DNA of 64,000 nucleotides. It comes from Dulcicalothrix desertica PCC 7102. Lineage in GTDB: Bacteria; Cyanobacteriota; Cyanobacteriia; Cyanobacteriales; Nostocaceae. Positions 37,188 through 46,638 of the stretch are shown here, one piece after another (position 1 is the stretch's first letter; each line of letters opens with the position of its first letter). Where the stretch lies: the NCBI RefSeq assembly GCF_003991905.1, contig NZ_RSCL01000006.1, forward strand, positions 349,733 through 413,732. The letters run 5' to 3'. The notes below the pieces were generated by a model. The model was given only the letters and a program-made list of their open reading frames with translations, did no database searches and was not told the origin of the DNA. Position numbers and translations under genes: made by a program.

Positions 37188-39413
37188 TTATCCGAACTTA
37201 CTGGCCGTAGAAGCTATGAGGAACGCTGCGTAAGTTAGGATGTAGCCGACTGTGAAGTGTGCTAAACCAACTAAGCGACCTTGAACGATGGACATTGCAA
37301 CGGGCTTGTCTTTCCAACGAACTAGGTTCGCAAGAGGAGTACGCTCGTGTGCCCAAACCAATGTTTCTATCAACTCTTGCCAGTAACCACGCCAAGAGAT
37401 GAGGAACATGAAACCAGTTGCCCAAACAAGGTGTCCGAAGAGGAACATCCATGCCCAAACAGACAGGTTGTTCATACCGTATGGGTTGTAACCGTTGATT
37501 AACTGTGCGGAGTTCGCCCAGAGATAATCGCGGAACCAGCCCATTAAGTAAGTCGAGTTTTCGTTGAATTGTGCTACGTTACCTTGCCAAATACCTAAAT
37601 GCTTCCAGTGCCAGTAGAAGGTTACCCAACCGACAGTGTTTAGTGCCCAGAATGCAGCGAGGTAGAACGAGTCCCAACCGGATATGTCGCAAGTACCGCC
37701 ACGACCAGGACCGTCACAAGGGAATGCATAACCAAAGTCTTTTTTGTCGGGCATTAATTTAGAACCACGAGCATCCAAAGCACCTTTGACAAGAATCAAT
37801 ACGGTGGTGTGGATAGCTAACGCGAAGGCGTGGTGTACTAAAAAGTCGCCAGGACCAATGGTTAAGAATAAAGAGTTGGTGCCGTTGTTAATTGCATCTA
37901 ACCAACCAGGCAACCAAACGTTGGCGTAGTTCGGGTAAGCGGTGTAAGCAATACTGTCTGGGTTAGAGAGCAATGTTTGCATTCCGTACAGAACTTTACC
38001 GTGAGATGCTTGGATGAATTGAGCAAATACTGGCTCAATCAAAATTTGTTTCTCAGGAGTACCAAACGCAACAACTACGTCGTTGTGTACGTACAAGCTG
38101 AGGGTGTGGAAACCCAAGAAAAGGGATACCCAGCTTAAGTGCGAGATAATCGCTTCTTTGTGCTTCAGCACGCGGTCAAGTACGTTGCCTTTGTTTTGTT
38201 CGGGGTCGTAGTCACGTACCCAGAAAATTGCTGCGTGGGCAAAGGCGCCAAGCATGAAGGCAACGGCTATGTACTGGTGGTGTGTGTACAATGCTGCCTG
38301 TGTAGTGTAGTCCTTAGCCATGAAAGCGTAAGGAGGCAGAGCGTACATGTGTTGTGCAACTAATGACAATGCAGTTCCTAACGCAGCCAAGTGTATAGAC
38401 AATTGGAAGTGTAGGGAATTGTTGTAAGTGTCATACAACCCTTGGTGAGGCAAGTTGAATTGACCTTCGGTCTTGGTGCCAAAGAAGTTTTTGGCGTTGA
38501 GCATTTCTTTAATGCTGTGACCAATACCAAAGTTGGTGCGGTACTGGTGACCAGCGATGATAAAGATAACTGCAATTGCCAAGTGGTGGTGTGCCATGTC
38601 GGTCAACCACAGCGATTCTGTTTGAGGGTGGAAACCGCCCAAGAAGGTCAGAATTGCTGTACCTGCACCTGTTGAGGTACCAAATAAGTGATTCGCAGTA
38701 TCTGGATTCTGTGCGTATACAGCCCAGTTTCCTGTAAAGAAGGGTGTTAAACCTTCGGGGTGAGGCAATGTACTTAGGAAGTTATCCCAGCCTACGTGTT
38801 GTCCACGAGATTCAGGAATAGCAACGTGTACCAAGTGACCAGTCCAAGCTAAGGAGCTTACACCGAACAAACCAGCCAAGTGGTGATTTAAACGGGGTTC
38901 TGCACTCTTGAACCAAGAAAGGCTAGGACGGAACTTGGGTTGCAAATGTAACCAACCTGCAAACAAGAACACTGCTGCCAACAGGAGTAAAAACACGGCG
39001 CCCATGTAGAGGTCGTTGTTAGTACGTATCCCGATGGTGTACCACCAGTGGTAAACACCAGAGTAAGCAATGTTTACTGGATTCGAGGCGCCACCTTGGG
39101 TGAATGCTTCGATAGCTGGTTTGCCGAAGTGAGGGTCCCAAATTGCGTGAGCGATAGGGCGAATGTGGAGAGGGTCTTTAATCCACTGTTCAAAGTTACC
39201 TTGCCAAGCTACGTGGAAATTGAGGCTGGATGCCCACAAGAAAATGATTGCTACATGACCGAAGTGAGTAGCGAAAATCCTTTGATAAAGATTTTCCTCC
39301 GTCATCCCGTCATGGCTTTCAAAATCATTCCCTGTAGCCATCGCATACCAGAGCCGACGAGTAGTCGGGTCTTGTGCGAGATCTTGGCTAAATTTTGGAA
39401 ATTTTGTTGCCAT
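37188..39413 (-). CDS. psaB: Photosystem I P700 apoprotein A2
   Basis: 741-residue thylakoid core subunit of photosystem I, 11 membrane helices. It shares with PsaA the P700 chlorophyll pair, the A0/A1 cofactors and the FX 4Fe-4S cluster. The FX loop [18 protein letters not shown] is intact with both cysteines. N-terminal [20 protein letters not shown] is normal. Second gene of psaA-psaB, separated from psaA by a 136-bp repeat-bearing spacer. Strong terminator downstream. Confidence 0.98.
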   Translation of the reverse strand: MATKFPKFSQDLAQDPTTRRLWYAMATGNDFESHDGMTEENLYQRIFATHFGHVAIIFLWASSLNFHVAWQGNFEQWIKDPLHIRPIAHAIWDPHFGKPAIEAFTQGGASNPVNIAYSGVYHWWYTIGIRTNNDLYMGAVFLLLLAAVFLFAGWLHLQPKFRPSLSWFKSAEPRLNHHLAGLFGVSSLAWTGHLVHVAIPESRGQHVGWDNFLSTLPHPEGLTPFFTGNWAVYAQNPDTANHLFGTSTGAGTAILTFLGGFHPQTESLWLTDMAHHHLAIAVIFIIAGHQYRTNFGIGHSIKEMLNAKNFFGTKTEGQFNLPHQGLYDTYNNSLHFQLSIHLAALGTALSLVAQHMYALPPYAFMAKDYTTQAALYTHHQYIAVAFMLGAFAHAAIFWVRDYDPEQNKGNVLDRVLKHKEAIISHLSWVSLFLGFHTLSLYVHNDVVVAFGTPEKQILIEPVFAQFIQASHGKVLYGMQTLLSNPDSIAYTAYPNYANVWLPGWLDAINNGTNSLFLTIGPGDFLVHHAFALAIHTTVLILVKGALDARGSKLMPDKKDFGYAFPCDGPGRGGTCDISGWDSFYLAAFWALNTVGWVTFYWHWKHLGIWQGNVAQFNENSTYLMGWFRDYLWANSAQLINGYNPYGMNNLSVWAWMFLFGHLVWATGFMFLISWRGYWQELIETLVWAHERTPLANLVRWKDKPVAMSIVQGRLVGLAHFTVGYILTYAAFLIASTASKFG

Positions 39414-39450
39414 AGGTTTTGATAAATCCTCTAACCTTTAGCCGTCATGT

Positions 39451-39547
39451 GATTTTGGATTCTTTGATTTTAGATTTTAGATTTTAGATTTTGGATTAAT
39501 AATTTTAAAGAACTAATCCAAAATCGCCAATCCAAAATCCAAAATAT
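39451..39547. repeat. ATTTTAG heptamers and inverted GGATTTTGGATT copies in the psaA-psaB spacer
   Basis: GATTTTAGATTTTAGATTTT tandem units followed by the inverse AATCCAAAATCGCCAATCCA. The spacer can fold into a hairpin between the two cistrons and might affect processing or the psaA:psaB ratio (inference). Confidence 0.75.
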
Positions 39548-39549
39548 AG

Positions 39550-41808
39550 TTAGCCTACTGAAAGGATGTGCGCGTGGAAGAATGCCCACGTTGTGGCAAT
39601 ACCTCCTAGTAGATAGTGTGCCACACCTACTGCACGACCTTGAATGATACTTAAAGCACGTGGCTGAATTGAAGGTGCTACCTTCAATTTATTATGTGCC
39701 CAAACAATCGATTCAATCAATTCTTGCCAGTAGCCGCGACCACTGAACAGGAACATCAAGCTGAATGCCCAAACGAAGTGAGCGCCTAAGAACATCAAAC
39801 CGTAACCAGCCAGAGCGCTACCGTAGGAGTTGATGACTTGTGCGGCTTGTGCCCACAAGAAGTCACGCAACCAACCATTGATAGTAATCGCACTTTGAGC
39901 AAAGTTTCCACCTGTGATGTGTGAAACCATACCGTCTGAGTCAACAGTTCCCCACACATCAGACTGCATCTTCCAACTAAAGTGGAAAATCGCAATTGAG
40001 ATAGTGTTATACATCCAGAAGAGTCCGAGGAACACATGGTCCCAACCAGACACTTGACATGTACCGCCACGACCTGGACCATCGCAAGGGAAGCGGAAGC
40101 CTAGGTTCGCTTTATCTGGGATTAAGCGTGAACTGCGGGCGAATAATACACCCTTAAGCAGAATCAGTACGGTTACGTGAATTTGGAATGCGTGGATATG
40201 GTGAATCATGAAATCCGCCGTACCCAAAGCAATTGGCATCATTGCTATTTTGCCGCCGACTGCGACGATACCGCCACCGAAGGCATGACTGACAACTTGC
40301 AATGCATTTGGAGCTGTTGCACCAGGCGCCACTGTGTGTAGGTTTTGAACCCACTGAGCAAACACTGGTTGTAACTGGATTGCAGTGTCGGAGAACATAT
40401 CTTGAGGACGACCCAACGCGCGCATTGTGTCGTTATGGATGTATAAACCAAAGCTATGGAAGCCTAGGAACATACATACCCAATTGAGGTGAGAGATAAT
40501 TGCATCGCGATGACGAATTACTCGATCCAGAACGTTGTTTTGGTTAACAACAGGGTCATAATCCCGCACCATGAAGATGGCTGAGTGCGCCGCACCACCG
40601 ACAATTAAGAAGGCGCCAATCCACATGTGGTGAGTGAAGATACACAGTTGGGTAGCGTAATCTGTTGCCAAGTAAGGGTACGGAGGCATTGCGTACATGT
40701 GGTGCGCGACGATAATCGTCAGCGAACCCAACATAGCTAGGTTAATACCTAACTGAGCGTGCCAAGAGGTGGTCAAGTTTTCATAGAGACCTCTGTGACC
40801 ATCACCTGTGAAAGGTCCTTTGTGGTTCTCAAGAATCTCTTTGATACTGTGACCGATACCCCAGTTGGTACGGTATTGGTGACCAGCAACGATGAAGAGA
40901 ACTGCAATCGCTAAATGATGGTGTGCGATGTCAGTCATCCAAAGACCGCCAGTTACCGGGTTCAAACCGCCTTTGAAGGTCAAGAAATCAGCGTACTGAC
41001 CCCAGTTTAACGTCCAGAAAGGAGTTAAACCATTTGCAAAGCTGGGGAACAACTCAATCAACAAATCTTTGTTGAGGATGAACTCGTGGGGTAAAGGTAC
41101 ATCTTTCAATGCTACCCCTGCATCCAACAACTTGTTAATTGGAGCTGATACGTGAATTAAGTGACCTGTCCAACCTAACGAACCGCAACCTAACAATACT
41201 GCTAAGTGGTGGTTGAGCATGGACTCAACGTTTTGGAACCATTCCAATTTTGGCGCCCGCTTGTGGTAGTGGAACCAGCCTGCAAATAAGAACAAGCCAG
41301 CTAATACTAGACCACCAATTGCAGTGACATATAACTGGAAGGTATTTGTAATACCCCAACCACGCCAAACTTGGAACAAACCACTGGTGATTTGGATGCC
41401 GTGAAAACCGCCGCCTACATCACCGTTTAATATGTCTTGTCCAACGATTGGCCAAACAACTTGAGCGCTAGGCTTTACGTTGAGAGGGTCCATTAACCAA
41501 GCTTCGTAGTTCGAGAACTTGGCACCGTGGAATATCATCCCGCTTAACCACAGTGTCACAACAGCCAAGTGACCGAAGTGTGCTGCGAAAACTTTACGGG
41601 AAATGTCTTCTAAATCGCTTGTATGTGTATCAAAGTCATGGGCGAGTGCGTGAAGGTTCCAAATCCAGGTAGTGGTTTTTGGACCTTTAGCGAGAGTTCT
41701 ATCGAAGTGACCGGGCTGTCCCCATCGTTCAAACGAAGTTGGTACTGGGTCTTTATCGACGATTACTCTTGCTTTCTTCTCCTCTCGCTCTGGAGGACTA
41801 ATTGTCAT
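39550..41808 (-). CDS. psaA: Photosystem I P700 apoprotein A1
   Basis: 752 residues, partner of PsaB in the photosystem I heterodimer. The FX cluster loop [19 protein letters not shown] is intact, and the many paired histidines that ligate chlorophyll (for example [18 protein letters not shown]) are in place. N-terminal [26 protein letters not shown] is typical of cyanobacterial PsaA. First gene of the operon; a GAGG motif lies about six bases upstream of the ATG. Confidence 0.98.
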   Translation of the reverse strand: MTISPPEREEKKARVIVDKDPVPTSFERWGQPGHFDRTLAKGPKTTTWIWNLHALAHDFDTHTSDLEDISRKVFAAHFGHLAVVTLWLSGMIFHGAKFSNYEAWLMDPLNVKPSAQVVWPIVGQDILNGDVGGGFHGIQITSGLFQVWRGWGITNTFQLYVTAIGGLVLAGLFLFAGWFHYHKRAPKLEWFQNVESMLNHHLAVLLGCGSLGWTGHLIHVSAPINKLLDAGVALKDVPLPHEFILNKDLLIELFPSFANGLTPFWTLNWGQYADFLTFKGGLNPVTGGLWMTDIAHHHLAIAVLFIVAGHQYRTNWGIGHSIKEILENHKGPFTGDGHRGLYENLTTSWHAQLGINLAMLGSLTIIVAHHMYAMPPYPYLATDYATQLCIFTHHMWIGAFLIVGGAAHSAIFMVRDYDPVVNQNNVLDRVIRHRDAIISHLNWVCMFLGFHSFGLYIHNDTMRALGRPQDMFSDTAIQLQPVFAQWVQNLHTVAPGATAPNALQVVSHAFGGGIVAVGGKIAMMPIALGTADFMIHHIHAFQIHVTVLILLKGVLFARSSRLIPDKANLGFRFPCDGPGRGGTCQVSGWDHVFLGLFWMYNTISIAIFHFSWKMQSDVWGTVDSDGMVSHITGGNFAQSAITINGWLRDFLWAQAAQVINSYGSALAGYGLMFLGAHFVWAFSLMFLFSGRGYWQELIESIVWAHNKLKVAPSIQPRALSIIQGRAVGVAHYLLGGIATTWAFFHAHILSVG

Positions 41809-42325
41809 TCGACCTCCTCTCTATAAAGGGATTGAGGAATTATAAACACCACGTAGAGTCTTGGTGACTAAATTTTAGCTTATTCGCATCCTAACTTAAG
41901 TTGACCAATATGGGTTAACAAAATTTAGGCAGCGATCAGGACTCATGTGGAGAGTGGTTTCAGTCTGAATTATAAAGTCGAATACCCCACATTGTTAGAT
42001 ACTTGTTTACAATAATTCAAAATCCCTCAACTTCCCGTAGATTCAAGCTCCTAGGTTATATCACTGGTCAAAATGTCAATACTTTATTCATTTTTTTTAC
42101 AAACCGAAACAATTCGTAAAATTTATCCGTTTCAACCTTTTCTGTGCTAACATCAGCGACCCCAGCTTATCTATAGTCATCATTAGTTTTATTATTATTC
42201 TGAGTCACGAATAATACCAAGGGCTAGGTTGTAACTGAAGATTTAACTTTTGCTTTGTTGCTCCCTTATGTGCGTTAATGAGCCACAATTGTTTGTTAAG
42301 TTGTTCTGATGCAGGATGCGGTTAC
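41809..42325. promoter_or_regulatory. Divergent upstream region of psaA and the lipoprotein gene
   Basis: About 500 bp without a gene. By position it must hold the psaA promoter, and in other cyanobacteria this promoter is long and light-regulated. I cannot assign -10 or -35 boxes with confidence. No repeat family member is present here. Confidence 0.45.
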
Positions 42326-43888
42326 ATGGACTGGCTAATGACTTCGGCGCCCCTCAAACCTTTACGAACGCGACACAGGATAATTGCAGGTACAGTAAAA
42401 TCATTCTTCGCTCTATTACTGGTACTAAGTCTAGCTAGCTGTGGTGATAAAGCTGTTAGCACTGAACCGTCGCTCATAGGACGTAAAGATAACCCACAGT
42501 TAACTAATCAAATTTCAGAAGTTGCCCCACCATCGGTTATTCAAGAACTTCAACGTAGTTTAGATACTTACCGACCCCAGGTTACAATCGTTACTCCTAA
42601 ATCTGATGAGGTTTTATCGACAGATACAGTAGAAGTGACGCTACAAGTAAAGGACTTACCAATATTTAAAGATTCCCAGTTTAATCTAGGCTCACATCTA
42701 CAAGTAATTTTAGATGACCAGCCAGGTATTGAAGTTTATGATTTAAATCAGCCTTTAAGCCTGCACGACCTACCTCCGGGTACCCACACCCTGCGTGTTT
42801 TTGCTGAACGTCCTTGGTACGAAAGTTATAAAAACGAAGGAGCTTACGCGCAGACAATATTTCACGTATTTACCAAAACCGATGAACACAACCCAGATGC
42901 TACGAAACCCCTGTTAACTTATAACCGTCCAAATGGAGAATATGGCGCCGAACCCATTCTTCTCGACTTCTACTTAACAAACGCGCCGTTACAATTAAAC
43001 GGTAGAGACATATTACAAGACGAAATTGGCGATTGGCGGATTCGCTGCACAGTTAACGACGAAAGCTTTATAATTGACCGTTGGGAGTCTATATACTTAA
43101 AAGGTTTTAAGCCAGGTAAAAACTGGATAAAACTGGAATTTTTAGATGGTAAAGGCGAAGTACTTAAAAACGTCTTTAACAGCACAGTTAGAAGTTTTAC
43201 TTATGAACCCAAAGGCAAAGACACACTTTCTCGCATAGTTAGAGGAGAACTCTCACCTGACCAAGTACGCAGCATAGTAGACTCTACATATGTAGCCAAA
43301 GAACCTTTATCTGAACCCACACCAACCCTTGAGCCAGCTATAGAACCAACTATAGAACCAACTATAGAACCAACTATAGAACCAACACCTGAAGCGAAAG
43401 AACCAGAAATGGCGCCACCCGTAACGGAACCAGAGAAACCAAAATCTGGCGGTTACTTTAAACGTCGAGAAATAAAAGCACCATTACCAACACCAAATAT
43501 AGAACCAACACCAATTGAAACTCCTGCTCCGCCAGAAGTAATTATTACACCAACACCGGAACCAGAAGTTACAAATATACCTTTACAAACACCTGAAGTT
43601 GAAAAACCAACACCATTACCTGAGATAGTCCCAACCCCAGAAGTAACAATACCCGAAAAGGCGCCTGAAGTAGAAAAACCTATTATTGAGTCTCCAGTAC
43701 CACAACCAGAAGCAACTAAGGAGACAACAGTAAAACCATCAAAGGTTCAATTAGGTAAATACTTTAAACGTCGCGAGTCAAAAGAACCAATACCTGAAAC
43801 TACATTATCTCCGGCGCCGGAAATAATACCAGATAAAGTGTTACCAACCCCATTACCTGAAATTATTCCTACTCCTCTAACAAATTAA
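42326..43888 (+). CDS. Proline-rich lipoprotein with repeats, function unknown
   Basis: 520 residues from the ATG at 42326 (AGGA about nine bases before; an ATG at 42278 is also open but has no ribosome site). A basic n-region RTRHR, a hydrophobic core and lipobox LASC predict lipidation at C39. Residues about 60-320 form a soluble domain of unknown type. The rest is Pro/Glu/Thr-rich and includes four tandem PTIE units (12-bp DNA repeats at about 43336-43385). A motif GxYFKRRExKxPxP occurs twice, about 105 residues apart. Likely anchored in an envelope membrane with an extended, possibly peptidoglycan-spanning tail (inference). Confidence 0.75.
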   Translation: MDWLMTSAPLKPLRTRHRIIAGTVKSFFALLLVLSLASCGDKAVSTEPSLIGRKDNPQLTNQISEVAPPSVIQELQRSLDTYRPQVTIVTPKSDEVLSTDTVEVTLQVKDLPIFKDSQFNLGSHLQVILDDQPGIEVYDLNQPLSLHDLPPGTHTLRVFAERPWYESYKNEGAYAQTIFHVFTKTDEHNPDATKPLLTYNRPNGEYGAEPILLDFYLTNAPLQLNGRDILQDEIGDWRIRCTVNDESFIIDRWESIYLKGFKPGKNWIKLEFLDGKGEVLKNVFNSTVRSFTYEPKGKDTLSRIVRGELSPDQVRSIVDSTYVAKEPLSEPTPTLEPAIEPTIEPTIEPTIEPTPEAKEPEMAPPVTEPEKPKSGGYFKRREIKAPLPTPNIEPTPIETPAPPEVIITPTPEPEVTNIPLQTPEVEKPTPLPEIVPTPEVTIPEKAPEVEKPIIESPVPQPEATKETTVKPSKVQLGKYFKRRESKEPIPETTLSPAPEIIPDKVLPTPLPEIIPTPLTN

Positions 43889-43896
43889 AACCCTGT

Positions 43897-43924
43897 GTAG
43901 AGACGTGATTAATCACGTCTCTAC
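43897..43924. repeat. 28-bp palindrome family D, copy 1
   Basis: GTAGAGACGTGATT followed by its exact inverse complement. It lies between the lipoprotein and NHL genes and could terminate transcription. Other copies: 49184-49211, 59058-59085 and 63742-63769. Confidence 0.9.
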
Positions 43925-43973
43925 TGTGTTTGTGGTAAATAAAACAATTAATAATTAACGTGGGTTTTAATTT

Positions 43974-45446
43974 ATGGTTCGTGTACGGGCGCCGGAACTA
44001 CCGCAATATAATTGGTTGAATACAGATAAACCTTTGTTATTAAAACAACTCAGGGGTCGAATAGTTATTTTAGATTTTTGGACTTATTGTTGTATAAATT
44101 GCTTGCATGTACTACCAGATTTAAAATATCTGGAACAAAAATATAAAGATAGTCTTACTGTTATTGGTGTACACTCTGCAAAATTTGATAATGAGAAAGA
44201 TATTGAGAATATTCGTCAAGCTATTTTACGCTACGATATCGAACATCCTGTTTTAGTAGACAAAGATTTTCGAGTCTGGCAAGAATATGCTGTACGTGCA
44301 TATCCTAGTTTTATGGTAATTGACCCAGATGGTTATGTAGTTGCTTCTTTTATGGGAGAAGGGAAACGTGAAATTTTAGACGAGTTAATACAGCAAATAA
44401 TTCAACAGCATCAAGATAAAGGCACAATTAATCTTCAAGAGCTAGATGTAATTTTAGAGAAGCAGCGACAACCAATAATTACACCATTAGCTTTTCCTGG
44501 TAAAGTTTTAGCAACTTCTTCAGGTTTGTTTATAGCAGATACAGGACATAATCGTATTGTTATGACAACTTTAGAAGGTGAGGTTTTACATATAATTGGA
44601 AGCGGAAAATCAGGATTAAAAGATGATAATTTTAATATAGGTGAATTTTCGGCGCCACAAGGAATGACATTTGATAATCACAATCAAATTCTGTATATCG
44701 CCGATACAGAGAACCATGCTTTACGAAAAGTTGACTTACGGTGCCAATGTGTAGAAACAATAGCAGGAACAGGTATACAAAGTCGTAATTTACAACCAAC
44801 TCAAGGTAATGCTTTAGATACCTCTTTAAATTCCCCTTGGGATTTAGTAAAGCATAAAAATCAACTTTATATTGCAATGGCAGGTTCACACCAAATTTGG
44901 ATGATGGACTTGGAAACAAATATAATTAAAACTTACGCGGGTACTGGCGCCGAAGCTTGTTTTGATGGTGAGTTAAATACCTCAGTATTCGCTCAACCAA
45001 GCAGTATTACAATTAACAGTAATTTTCTATACACAGCAGATAGTGAAAGTAGTTCAATTCGTGCAATTGAATTAAATACTGGTATAGTTAAAACAATTTG
45101 CGGTGGTGGTGACTTATATTTATTTGGTGACAAAGATGGTTTTGGAGAAGAAGTAAGATTACAACATTGTATGGGTGTAGAATATATACAAGGTAATCTC
45201 TGGGTTGCTGATACCTATAACCATAAAATCAAATTAGTTAATCTTCAAACAGGTGAATGTAAAACAGTGCTAGGTAATGGAGAATTTTCTGAACCTTCAG
45301 GACTAAGCATTTTCAACTTAAACTTATATATAGCAGACACTAACAATCATGTGATTCAACATGTAAACTTAAATACCTTAGAAGCAACCACTTTAAAAAT
45401 ATCAGGTTTATGCGCGCCAGACTTTTGCATCCCCAGTATTTCGTAA
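43974..45446 (+). CDS. Thioredoxin-like domain plus NHL repeats (NHLRC2-like)
   Basis: 490 residues. The N-terminal thioredoxin fold (about 1-145) has the redox motif WTYCCINC, the arrangement seen in NHLRC2 and bacterial relatives. From about 165 a beta-propeller of five to six NHL blades follows, each with an xxxIADTxNHxIxxV-like strand (IADTGHNRIV, IADTENHALR, VADTYNHKIK, IADTNNHVIQ). No signal peptide, so cytoplasmic as read. Exact role unknown. The stop codon TAA falls in the first base pairs of a family-B palindrome. Confidence 0.85.
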   Translation: MVRVRAPELPQYNWLNTDKPLLLKQLRGRIVILDFWTYCCINCLHVLPDLKYLEQKYKDSLTVIGVHSAKFDNEKDIENIRQAILRYDIEHPVLVDKDFRVWQEYAVRAYPSFMVIDPDGYVVASFMGEGKREILDELIQQIIQQHQDKGTINLQELDVILEKQRQPIITPLAFPGKVLATSSGLFIADTGHNRIVMTTLEGEVLHIIGSGKSGLKDDNFNIGEFSAPQGMTFDNHNQILYIADTENHALRKVDLRCQCVETIAGTGIQSRNLQPTQGNALDTSLNSPWDLVKHKNQLYIAMAGSHQIWMMDLETNIIKTYAGTGAEACFDGELNTSVFAQPSSITINSNFLYTADSESSSIRAIELNTGIVKTICGGGDLYLFGDKDGFGEEVRLQHCMGVEYIQGNLWVADTYNHKIKLVNLQTGECKTVLGNGEFSEPSGLSIFNLNLYIADTNNHVIQHVNLNTLEATTLKISGLCAPDFCIPSIS

Positions 45447-45513
45447 GGTGGGCAATGCCCACCATACTACGTAACATTTTGTACTTTTGTAAGGTGGGCA
45501 CTGCCCAGCATAC
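45443..45513. repeat. REP-like palindrome family B, copies 1 and 2
   Basis: GTAAGGTGGGCAATGCCCAC (45443 onward) and a variant GTAAGGTGGGCACTGCCCAG (45489 onward). Copy 1 contains the stop codon of the NHL gene. Copies 3 and 4 are at 46068-46134, on the other side of a broken RAYT gene. Confidence 0.88.
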
Positions 45514-45644
45514 TGCAACTCGTCATAAAAAAATTAATAATTTTACGTATTTTTACTAAATCAGCAAAGAAAATAACAAGATAAACTAATTATGCAATGG
45601 TAGGCGCCTATCCAACAAAGATTAACTTCATATTTAAAAATCAA

Positions 45645-45788
45645 ATGCCAGAATACCGTCGTGCATATACTCCAGGAGGCACAGTTTTTCTCACACTGGT
45701 AACTTATCAGCGTCAACCAACATTTAATAATCCAGAAAATATAGCTAAACTACGCAATGCAATTGCGATAGTTCGTACCTCAGTATGA
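45645..45788 (+). pseudogene. N-terminal fragment of a second RAYT transposase
   Basis: MPEYRRAYTPGGTVFLTLVT and the following RQPTFNNPENIAKLRNAI are the typical N-terminus of REP-associated tyrosine transposases. The frame ends at about residue 47, and the HUH histidines and the tyrosine are missing. Sequence after 45790 does not continue the gene. It lies between family-B palindromes, presumably its former substrate. Confidence 0.78.
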
Positions 45789-45848
45789 CATGGAAGGACA
45801 CTTTTCAAACAACCTCTAAGAGTCCGGCGCTACGAGGTAGTTAAATAA

Positions 45849-46058
45849 TTAGCTGATAGAGAGGAAACAATTGCTCTTAGCGAACCTGTTACTTTTAATA
45901 TTCAAGGACGTGAAACTACAGAATTTGTAGTAGTTACGGGTGATGAGGTGTTAATTGGTAGAACAACTTTGGCAACATTAGATTTAGTCGTTGATGATGA
46001 AAATCAGTGTTTAATACCAAATCCAAAACATCCTAACTATCCAGTGTTTAGAATTTAA
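45849..46058 (+). pseudogene. C-terminal fragment of a retroviral-type aspartic protease-like gene
   Basis: A 69-codon frame with no start: ETIALSEPVTFNIQGRETTE, later GDEVLIGRTTLATLDLVVDD and NPKHPNYPVFRI-stop. The I-G-R-T-x-L-x-x-L-D strand is the C-terminal psi-loop half of clan AA proteases. The half with the catalytic Asp-Thr/Ser-Gly is absent. Fusion of RAYT and protease remnants between palindromes suggests deletions at this site. Confidence 0.55.
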
Positions 46059-46067
46059 TTGAAGATT

Positions 46068-46134
46068 GTATGGTAGGCAATGCCCACCTTACTCGTATAG
46101 TTGAATATTATATGGTGGGCAGTGCCCACCTTAC
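46068..46134. repeat. REP-like palindrome family B, copies 3 and 4
   Basis: GTATGGTAGGCAATGCCCAC (46068 onward) and TATGGTGGGCAGTGCCCACC (46111 onward), both ending CTTAC. Confidence 0.88.
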
Positions 46135-46146
46135 TTGTATTAAAGC

Positions 46147-46467
46147 ATGAAGACAATTCATCACATTACACGGCGCCAAGTTTGGGAAGAAGCGCTTAGG
46201 TCAGGCAACTATCAGGCTGATTCTCTTTTAACTGAGGGTTTTATTCATTGTTCTACTCCTGTACAGGTTCTAAGAACAGCAGAAAGATTCTTTAAAAATC
46301 AAACTGGTTTGATAATACTTTATATAGATATAGACAAAGTTGAAAGCGAAGTTAGGTATGAACCTGCTGATAATGAACTGTTTCCACATATTTATGGCGC
46401 CTTAAATCTTGATGCAGTGTATAAAACTATCGATTTTGAAGCTCGTGATAACTATTTTGTCAGGTAA
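46147..46467 (+). CDS. DUF952 family protein
   Basis: 106 residues. IHHITRRQVWEEALRSGNYQADSLLTEGFIHCSTPVQVLRTAERFF is the DUF952 core (ADP-ribosyltransferase-like fold by recalled family description), ending PHIYGALNLDAV. Role unknown. Neatly placed between family-B and family-A repeats. Confidence 0.85.
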   Translation: MKTIHHITRRQVWEEALRSGNYQADSLLTEGFIHCSTPVQVLRTAERFFKNQTGLIILYIDIDKVESEVRYEPADNELFPHIYGALNLDAVYKTIDFEARDNYFVR

Positions 46468-46471
46468 GTAT

Positions 46472-46555
46472 CTTGTGAGACAAGTATTTTGTGGAATAAG
46501 TATCCTTGCTTGTTCCATTTATGCAGAGGCAGGCAGGGATGCCTGCTCCACAAGA
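46472..46555. repeat. REP-like palindrome family A, copy 6 (degenerate)
   Basis: CTTGTGAGACAAGTATTTTG, then TGTGGAATAAGTATCCTTGC, and the inverse GGCAGGGATGCCTGCTCCAC. It starts four bases after the DUF952 stop codon. Confidence 0.8.
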
Positions 46556-46638
46556 GTAAAAAAGTATTGCAAATTACAACATAATAGATAAATTAGTAGT
46601 TAAGTAATAATTCATACATATATATCAGGGCTAGACCA

